From positions 1 through 22,331 of the IMG/VR virus record IMGVR_UViG_3300024346_000565: DNA of 22,331 nt; one strand, written 5' to 3'. The position numbers and the translations under genes are program-made. The notes beneath the pieces are model-generated. The model worked only from the letters and a program-made list of their open reading frames with translations. It searched no databases and was not told the DNA's origin. Position 1 is the first letter of the stretch. Each line of letters begins with the position of its first letter. This stretch comes from a virus. Of the stretch, positions 16,581 to 22,331 are shown in pieces.

Positions 16581-19235
16581 TTAGTAATGAACCTGTACTA
16601 GAATCTCTCCGACTCCATATGGCTCAAGTACTCCTTCGTCAGTTTCTATACTGACTATTTTAATGTCAATTGTTTTTTGAGCAACCCCTTGCTTATCTGT
16701 ATAAGACAATTGGCCTTGCTCATCTAGTATTGTTTCTGCGTCTTCAAGTAGCTTATCCAACGCCAGTGCTGCATCTTCCTCTTGTACATAACATCTAAGC
16801 GTTATAGTTAGATATCTGTCTCGGTACCCTGCAGCTTGGTACTCTCTAGTTTCAGATCCTGCATTTAAATGAATTGCAGGAAACTCTTCTATTTCGTCCC
16901 AAAACTTTAATCTTGGATGCACATTATTAAATACATCTGTTAAAAAATCTGCACTTCCATCAATTTTTTTAAGTTCCCTGACTAACGCCTCTACAATAGA
17001 AGAGCGTCTAGTAGTATGAGGTCTTCCTACATATGTTGTAGGAGTTCCACTACTTGAAGAAGACGCTGGAGGCGCTGGAGGGGCTGCAGCAATTGTAAAG
17101 CTAGAACTTGCTACAACAGTACCCGTGGCACTCCCACTTCTAATTGTTAAGTTTCCTTGTGTAGCAGTGCTTGAAACAGCAGTTAAAGTAAAAGAACCTG
17201 TATTTGATGTTATAGTAACTTGCCCCGAAGCAACATTTGTTGTTTGAAAGCTGGTGGTTGGAGTAGCCTCCCAATATAAAATTGTTCCATCTGCAACATT
17301 TGTTGTTGTTATTGTAACAGTTGTTGGTGTTCCTACCGTTAGAGTAGTACTAGGTAAAGAAATAGAATAACTTGGAGGTACTGTATTATACTGCTGATAG
17401 GCCATTCTGTTGGGGCCTCCCATCAGACCACCTCCAGCAGCAGGCAGGTGGCTTCTCCACCCTATGTTTGGTACTCCAGCAAATGAAATTCCATCTATGT
17501 AAGCAGGGTCGTCTGGGTACCCCTCTTGAATAGCGTCCTCTATAGTAGCGTTATTAGATGAAGTTTCTACAAAAGTTTTTAGCTGTGCCGGAGTTAGTCC
17601 GGGATTTTTTTCTAAAATACAAGATAAAATTCCCACAACTCCAGGAGCCGCCATCGAAGTACCACTTAATTTAAGTAAACCTTCCGTAGCGTCTAGGGGG
17701 TGCGTTATCTCTGTAGCCCCCTGACCAATCATTTTATTTTCTGGAATTGTTCGAGACGGGTCCGTCGTATGCACATAAGGGCCACTCCTGCTGGAGGCTC
17801 CTAGTATCTGAGATCCGGGGTGCCACAATGAAACTCCCGGGCCTCTTCCAGAACTAGCGGCTATACCTATCTTTTTAGGCCCTGAAGGCGCTCCTGTATC
17901 TCCTACTTGAAAAGTATTTCTGTAATCTAAATTTAGATTACCAACTATAAAAGCTTCGGGATGGTGTACTCCGCCTCTGTGCAGATAGTGAGTGCCTGAA
18001 GTTAAACCAGGCCAAGGAGTTCCTGGCGCAGGGCTGGGTGTTGCAAAAGTAATTGTATTATTCCAATCAACATGAGTGTCATGTGCAATATACTCATTGG
18101 TATTACCTGCTGATATAACTACATGGACTCCTTCATCAATTAACTCTTCTATATCTGCTACAATCGAGGCTGAGTACGCGGGAATCTTAGAAGTGATGTA
18201 AGAATAGTTGGTGCCCCCTGAAACTGCAGTATCACTATTTATATAAGAGGCAGAAATTCCATAATGTAGATTTCTATGAGTATGATCCTGCAGTACATCA
18301 TTATTTGGCCGTAAATCTGCTGCCGAAGAGTATACACTACCTCTATAGTTAACTGAACTAATATAGTCAGACCTGATTGTATAAGTAGAGCCCCAGCTCA
18401 TATTTACAATAGTAGGCCGCTTATTTCCATTGGAGTCTACAGCTTTATTCCTATGAAATATTTTTATTTGATCGAAACAATCTGTATAAGCAGTATAATC
18501 TTGTAAGCCTCCGAACTGTGGTAACATAGCTCCAAATTGAAGCTTTTGAGCATAAATTTGAGCTCCTCTAGCGTAGCCCATACTTTTACCAGCGGCAGTA
18601 CTTGCTACATGAGTTCCGTGACCCTCCCAATCTCTGTAGTAATCATTAAGGTTAGAAGGGCTTGTACCTATTCCAGTTGTAGTTGCCCAATCAATTTTAT
18701 TAACTCTACTTATGCCATTTGCATCTTGAAACTCATAGTGCTCTGCATCTATTCCGGTATCTTGAATAACTATATCTACACCTTCGCCGTCAGCACCATA
18801 AGCATAAACACCAGTGTAATTATTAGTAAAGGTGCCATCGGATTGTACATTCCAAGGTTCTGCTTTATTTGTTATCCCTCCTGATTGAGGAAACTGCCAA
18901 GGGTACCCTTCCCCTGCACTAAATTCTACTATCTGTCCGTATTTTCTATAAGTTCTTTCAGGGTCCGCTCCTACACCTGAAGGGCCTATCTCTATATCAG
19001 GATTTTGCCAGTATGGAATTTCAACTGCGAGTACGTCTGGGTGAGGCCGCAAAACATGTGCCTCTAGCTCAGTCAAATAATAATTAGCCTGTCTAGTACT
19101 AGCAGGCCTTTCATTTGCTACTTCTACTTGGCGATTAGGAATTCCATCCTCGCCTTGAAAGTCAACCATTCGTTCATGAAATTGATGAAAATCAACTCCT
19201 TTATTGAGAACGACTATATACTCTTTTTCAGACAC
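16581..19235 (-). CDS. Subtilisin-like (S8) protease fused to Ig-like and tail-terminator domains, 884 aa
   Basis: Four parts can be read. Residues 1-~82 resemble the I9 subtilase propeptide (EYIVVL at the start, ELEAHVLRPHPDVLAVEIP at its end). Residues ~150-590 are a full S8 catalytic domain with Asp159 (QDTGID), His206 (GHGTHVAST), oxyanion Asn378 (ISAGN) and Ser527 (SGTSMAAPG), so it should be active. Residues ~620-718 are an Ig-like phage domain (TTNVADGTILYWEA...). A Pro/Ala/Ser linker leads to ~740-884, which looks like a stand-alone siphophage tail terminator (LVRELKKIDG...NVHPRLKFWDE...YLTITLRCYVQEEDAALALDKLLEDAE...PYGVGEILVQV). No signal peptide is seen. The terminator part fits its place between the neck and tube genes. 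The start is GTG at 19235, directly after the previous stop, with AGGAG seven bases upstream. The protease may process phage proteins, autocleave, or decorate the collar. The protease assignment is very sure, the terminator domain fairly sure. Confidence 0.88.
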   Translation of the reverse strand: MSEKEYIVVLNKGVDFHQFHERMVDFQGEDGIPNRQVEVANERPASTRQANYYLTELEAHVLRPHPDVLAVEIPYWQNPDIEIGPSGVGADPERTYRKYGQIVEFSAGEGYPWQFPQSGGITNKAEPWNVQSDGTFTNNYTGVYAYGADGEGVDIVIQDTGIDAEHYEFQDANGISRVNKIDWATTTGIGTSPSNLNDYYRDWEGHGTHVASTAAGKSMGYARGAQIYAQKLQFGAMLPQFGGLQDYTAYTDCFDQIKIFHRNKAVDSNGNKRPTIVNMSWGSTYTIRSDYISSVNYRGSVYSSAADLRPNNDVLQDHTHRNLHYGISASYINSDTAVSGGTNYSYITSKIPAYSASIVADIEELIDEGVHVVISAGNTNEYIAHDTHVDWNNTITFATPSPAPGTPWPGLTSGTHYLHRGGVHHPEAFIVGNLNLDYRNTFQVGDTGAPSGPKKIGIAASSGRGPGVSLWHPGSQILGASSRSGPYVHTTDPSRTIPENKMIGQGATEITHPLDATEGLLKLSGTSMAAPGVVGILSCILEKNPGLTPAQLKTFVETSSNNATIEDAIQEGYPDDPAYIDGISFAGVPNIGWRSHLPAAGGGLMGGPNRMAYQQYNTVPPSYSISLPSTTLTVGTPTTVTITTTNVADGTILYWEATPTTSFQTTNVASGQVTITSNTGSFTLTAVSSTATQGNLTIRSGSATGTVVASSSFTIAAAPPAPPASSSSSGTPTTYVGRPHTTRRSSIVEALVRELKKIDGSADFLTDVFNNVHPRLKFWDEIEEFPAIHLNAGSETREYQAAGYRDRYLTITLRCYVQEEDAALALDKLLEDAETILDEQGQLSYTDKQGVAQKTIDIKIVSIETDEGVLEPYGVGEILVQVHY
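17421..17435 (-). promoter_or_regulatory. Possible internal ribosome site and start inside the protease gene
   Basis: At codon 605 an in-frame ATG (17423-17421) is preceded by GGAGGT six bases upstream (17435-17430). Starting here would give a 280-aa product made only of the Ig-like and terminator-like domains. The GGAGGT comes from Gly codons, so it may be accidental, but it falls exactly in the linker between protease and structural parts. Confidence 0.4.
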
Positions 19236-20642
19236 TTACACTCTCCTAGTATAAAATCTTCCAATAGCAAACTGAACGGCTATTTCTCTGATTGACTTAT
19301 CAATTAATTTTCGTGGGTCTCGTTCTACGGATCCTTGAGCATTTCCTGGCTCAAATGTTTCGTAAGGATATCTCATATAGGTATACCCAATACTAGGAAA
19401 TCCTTGCGCAGTTTGAGTAATCTCGGTAACTCTAGTACTTGCTGCAAATCTTCCCGATTGGTACTGTAAAGCAGGGGAGATCATATTTCTAGCCACAGCT
19501 CCAGGAAGTTGTTGATTGAAAATACCTATGTAACTTGCTATAGAATAAGGAGATTTTTTAGGCTTTTCTCCTTTTCTTAAAGAAGATAACCCCGCTACTT
19601 TAACGGTAGAAGGAGACTTCCCTTTTTTACCTGTGCTTCTTTTCTTTTTCGATACTGTTGAGGTGCTATGCTTTATATTTATATCTTCTGTTTTTACGTT
19701 TACACCTGCTATTTTTTTAAAAGGTTTTGTTACTTTTGATACTGTTTGTTTTCTCTTTATAGTTTTTAAGCTGTCAGAGCCTTCTAAGTCTGCTATAGTA
19801 TTCAACATACTTGGATTATTTATTAATTTTTTAAGTCGCTTTCTAGCATCTTCGAGTTTTTTCTTCATCTGATTTCCAGCTAGAATATTTCCACCAGCGC
19901 CTATAAGACTAATATTTTGAGTCATATCACTAGTGCTTCTCATAAAACTTAAATCAACACCCATTTTATTTAAGTCTGATAATAACTCTTGTTCGGTTGA
20001 GACATTTCCTGTTTTAGCATTAAATACCGTGCTGGCATGTTTGTCAAAAAACTCACGAGTCATTGTTTCTACGATACCCTCTCCCTCTGCGTGCCCAGAG
20101 TGCCCCATTCTACCTTTTGTAGGAGTATCTAAATCTTCTTTAAATCTGTAGTTTCTATCAAAAGACTCTCTGCCTTTAGTGCCTTCTTTAAGCATCCTTC
20201 TAAGGCCAAAGAAGAAGTTCCTGTACGAATTTGAGTAAGAAACTTTTATTTTATCAAAAACATCAGCCTGTCCTTGAGCCCAGCCATTAGGAGTCTTACC
20301 TGTACGTATATCTGTAGTAAATACAAATGAAAAAGACTTGGAGCCTCCTTTAAGTCGCGTTATACCGCTTTTTGCTTCTGCAACTTGATTTAGGGCTACT
20401 ATATCTTTATATAGACTAGTTGAAAAAAGCTCTGCAAGACGCTGTATTTCAGACTTTCTATCCGAACTGAGTTTTATGCTTTTAGACTGTAACTCGCTTT
20501 CCATTTCCCTCACAAAAATACTTTCATCATAACTAAATGTATGAGTTAGTAGATTATACTCTAATCGTTTTTGTTTGGGCGTTGTACGCTCAAATTCTTT
20601 ATCCAACTTCGTTAAAAATGATAGTAAACTTGCAGTACTCAC
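19236..20642 (-). CDS. Neck / head-closure candidate, lysine-rich, 468 aa
   Basis: I do not recognise the family firmly. By order (capsid, connector, this gene, tail terminator) it occupies the slot of the head-closure or HK97 gp10-like neck protein. The N-terminal ~250 aa are mixed helix with charged segments and an odd MGHSGHAEGEG patch at ~179-188. Residues ~258-365 are very basic, with runs such as KKKLEDARKRLKK and SKKKRSTGKKGK, and look disordered or nucleic-acid binding. The last ~95 aa (IFNQQLPGAVARNMISPALQYQSGRFAASTRV ... DKSIREIAVQFAIGRFYTRRV) form a distinct basic module that may be the conserved neck domain. The start is GTG at 20642, sharing one base with the upstream stop (TAGTG), so translation is coupled; the protease start follows its own stop without a gap. 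The role is from context. Confidence 0.55.
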   Translation of the reverse strand: MSTASLLSFLTKLDKEFERTTPKQKRLEYNLLTHTFSYDESIFVREMESELQSKSIKLSSDRKSEIQRLAELFSTSLYKDIVALNQVAEAKSGITRLKGGSKSFSFVFTTDIRTGKTPNGWAQGQADVFDKIKVSYSNSYRNFFFGLRRMLKEGTKGRESFDRNYRFKEDLDTPTKGRMGHSGHAEGEGIVETMTREFFDKHASTVFNAKTGNVSTEQELLSDLNKMGVDLSFMRSTSDMTQNISLIGAGGNILAGNQMKKKLEDARKRLKKLINNPSMLNTIADLEGSDSLKTIKRKQTVSKVTKPFKKIAGVNVKTEDINIKHSTSTVSKKKRSTGKKGKSPSTVKVAGLSSLRKGEKPKKSPYSIASYIGIFNQQLPGAVARNMISPALQYQSGRFAASTRVTEITQTAQGFPSIGYTYMRYPYETFEPGNAQGSVERDPRKLIDKSIREIAVQFAIGRFYTRRV

Positions 20643-21223
20643 TAGTGGTTTTTATACAGATCTAGTATTCGCTTAATATGATCTGGAAAAGCGACACTGC
20701 TGTCTTGGCTACTAGAGCCTGGGTTTTGGAGAGTTGCGCCTGCTAAAGTACGGCGCTCTTTATACTCGTCCCTAAAATAATAAGTAACTAAATCAATTAC
20801 TGCCAACTTCAAGTCAAGAGGCGTATTTAAATACCCTGCGGTATATGTAACACGAACAGCTCCTGGGCCTCGAGGCCAGTTTTTATAGGTAGATCCAGTC
20901 ACATAGAATACAGTATCCGTGTTTTGGTCAAGATAATAGTCTGTAGGTTGCACGGTCGAGTAACTAGAGGTGACTGAATCTCTAACTTCTACAGAGACAA
21001 TAGTATTAACAGGACTCTCGGTAAGTTGTACCAAGTGAGTCTGCCACTCCATATTAAAAGTCTCTGTCTTATTAACAGCATAGTGGTCAATAATACTATT
21101 ACCACAATAAGTTTTTATTAATTGACTTACAGACGAAATAAGTTGCGAAAGATTATAATCGTCTTTCGGGTTATTTATGCCTTCCATGTCTTTATACTCA
21201 CGAAGAGTTATTAAATCAGCCAT
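20642..21223 (-). CDS. Head-tail connector, HK97 gp6-like, 193 aa
   Basis: It probably forms the ring under the portal. The sequence has the usual connector layout: an N-terminal helical start (ITLREYKDMEGINNPKDDYNLSQLISSVSQLIKTYCGNSI), a beta-rich centre with VQLTESPVNTIVSVEVRDS and TDYYLDQNTDTVFYV, the typical WPRGPGAVRVTYTAGY strand at ~115-130, then LKLAVIDLVTYYFRDEYKERR helix. This pattern is widespread in gp6-like (YqbG-type) connectors. It follows the capsid gene and a terminator. The ATG at 21223 has no clear Shine-Dalgarno: the upstream bases are almost all A and T. An alternative ATG at codon 14 is no better and would lose conserved N-terminal sequence. Sure of the family, less of the expression level. 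Confidence 0.88.
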   Translation of the reverse strand: MADLITLREYKDMEGINNPKDDYNLSQLISSVSQLIKTYCGNSIIDHYAVNKTETFNMEWQTHLVQLTESPVNTIVSVEVRDSVTSSYSTVQPTDYYLDQNTDTVFYVTGSTYKNWPRGPGAVRVTYTAGYLNTPLDLKLAVIDLVTYYFRDEYKERRTLAGATLQNPGSSSQDSSVAFPDHIKRILDLYKNH

Positions 21224-21238
21224 AATAAATCAATTAAT

Positions 21239-21265
21239 AAAAACTTGGGGAGGAAAACCTCCCCA
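21239..21265 (-). terminator. Intrinsic terminator after the capsid gene
   Basis: On the minus strand TGGGGAGG and CCTCCCCA form an 8-bp, GC-rich stem with a TTTT loop (21265-21246), followed at once by AAG and five T residues (21243-21239). It lies 17 bp past the capsid stop. The strong stem should end most capsid transcripts, leaving a minority to read through into the connector, neck and protease genes. Confidence 0.88.
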
Positions 21266-21282
21266 GTTTATGTCACGCTAGA

Positions 21283-22331
21283 TTATGCATCTACGCGCTT
21301 GAGAGCGATAACAGACTTATCTGCTGCAGTGTCAGCCACTAGCTGGTTAAAGCCGAGTGATTGAGTAGCAACGATAACGTTACGCTGGTTCATTACTTCG
21401 TAGTCTTGCTCTACATTTACGCCACGGAGACGTGGAATAACGAAGTTACGAACGTTGACCGCAAGGCCTACTGCTGCGCCATCTGCTTCAGCTGGGAAGT
21501 TGTCAGATACAATTACGGGAGTACCGAAGATTGAACCAACTTGACCAGTGAGCTTAGTAGCAATATCAGAGCCTACGTCTGTGATATCAGCAAAACCAGG
21601 ATCTGAAATCAGATCATAGTAACGGTTCTGTGATACAACATATACGAGCTCATCAGGCATCATGCCATACTTACCCATCATCTTACGTGCAGACAAGAAC
21701 TCAGAAGCTTCTACAGTGTCTGGAGTAGCTTGAGGAGTTGTGTTGTTCAACACTGATAAGACGTTAGTGCCTGCAGTTGCGACCAGACCGTCAAAGTCGT
21801 TGGCACTACCAGCAGTTGTGTGGTTAAGCAGAGCATTGTCTACAGCACGAGCGTGAGCACGAGCAACAGACTCAACAAGCATTGGCATCAAGTTGATAAG
21901 AACCTCTTCGTCTACATGGTTATCCATGAGAGTAGTAGAGATCAAACGGAACGCCTTCAAGACTACTTGTGCAGGCTGTGGAGCAGCTGCGGCACGAGTT
22001 GTCAGGTTACCACTTGTATTAGCACCACTCTGGAATGCAGCCAAACCAGTGTCTTGCTGAATTGGCAATACTTGTGCTTGTGAGTTAATCTGAATTTCAC
22101 GGAAAGCACGTGCAAGCTTCAACTCACGCATGATCTCTTTCTCGATTTGGCCAGATACTTCAGTAGCAATGTTAGGCTGTGCAGATGCGTATGTTACACC
22201 AGCTTTCTCGATAACATCACGACCGTATGAAGTGCCCTCAAAGCCCTTACCAGTCATTACACCGAGAAGGTGTGCATTCATAAACTCTTTGCCCCACTTA
22301 GAGACAGTACCTTCGTCAGTACGGTCTGCAA
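21283..22331 (-). CDS. Major capsid protein, HK97 fold (partial, N-terminus beyond window)
   Basis: The frame is open from the right edge to TAA at 21285-21283, with 348 codons visible. The first in-frame ATG (22281) is internal: open codons upstream encode ADRTDEGTVSKWGKEF, so the real start is outside. Features of HK97-type capsids are visible: an N-terminal arm region with IEKEIMRELKLARAFREIQINSQAQVLPI, an AHARAVDNALLNH spine-type helix followed by FDGLV, MMPDELVYVVSQNRYYDLI, GSIFGTPVIVSDNFP, and a C-terminal beta-strand region with RGVNVEQDYEVMNQRNVIVATQSLGF. No scaffold or protease portion is seen here. The gene is clearly richer in G+C than its neighbours and favours CGT for Arg, as expected of a very highly expressed gene. 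A strong terminator follows. Confidence 0.93.
   Translation of the reverse strand, partial: ADRTDEGTVSKWGKEFMNAHLLGVMTGKGFEGTSYGRDVIEKAGVTYASAQPNIATEVSGQIEKEIMRELKLARAFREIQINSQAQVLPIQQDTGLAAFQSGANTSGNLTTRAAAAPQPAQVVLKAFRLISTTLMDNHVDEEVLINLMPMLVESVARAHARAVDNALLNHTTAGSANDFDGLVATAGTNVLSVLNNTTPQATPDTVEASEFLSARKMMGKYGMMPDELVYVVSQNRYYDLISDPGFADITDVGSDIATKLTGQVGSIFGTPVIVSDNFPAEADGAAVGLAVNVRNFVIPRLRGVNVEQDYEVMNQRNVIVATQSLGFNQLVADTAADKSVIALKRVDA

Noticed and set aside
22279-22281. ATG at 22281 as the capsid gene start
   Set aside because: The frame stays open upstream to the window edge with plausible protein sequence, and no ribosome site precedes this ATG.

Overview
The window is part of the virion-structure module of a tailed double-stranded DNA bacteriophage. 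Every convincing gene lies on the minus strand, so transcription runs from the right edge to the left. The gene order is that of a long, non-contractile (siphovirus) tail: major capsid protein, gp6-like connector, neck protein, tail terminator (here fused to a protease), two tail-tube proteins, tail-assembly chaperone G and its frameshift partner GT, tape measure, distal tail protein, giant tail hub/tip protein and tail fibre. I see no tail sheath, baseplate wedge, integrase, lysis or replication gene. The DNA is AT-rich except in the capsid gene. The Ig-like domain and the fibre modules resemble those common in marine phages, so a marine bacterial host is likely, but the host cannot be named from the sequence.

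Right part (about 16.5-22.3 kb): a capsid gene cut by the window edge ends at a strong hairpin terminator. It is followed by the connector, a lysine-rich 468-aa neck protein, and an 884-aa protein that joins a complete subtilisin-type (S8) protease to an Ig-like domain and a tail-terminator-like domain. The last three genes are packed with 0-1 nt between them. Middle part (13.5-16.5 kb): two tail-tube proteins that look paralogous are separated by an intrinsic terminator and a good sigma70-type promoter, so their levels can be set separately. Then come the two chaperone frames, arranged for programmed frameshifting, just before the tape measure. Left part (1-13.5 kb): a 1543-aa tape measure, a 223-aa distal tail protein, a 1944-aa hub/J-like protein and the first 782 codons of a fibre containing three internal tandem-repeat arrays.

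The capsid, connector and neck proteins form the head and portal-side joint. The terminator domain caps the tube, whose length is set by the tape measure under chaperone control. The distal protein, hub and fibre form the adsorption tip. The most unusual element is the protease-Ig-terminator fusion, which would place a subtilase at the head-tail joint unless it is released by autoprocessing or bypassed by an internal start. Other points of interest are the duplicated tube gene with its own transcription signals, the likely +1 frameshift, and fibre repeats that are almost identical in DNA sequence. I found no defence system, CRISPR array, tRNA or insertion sequence.
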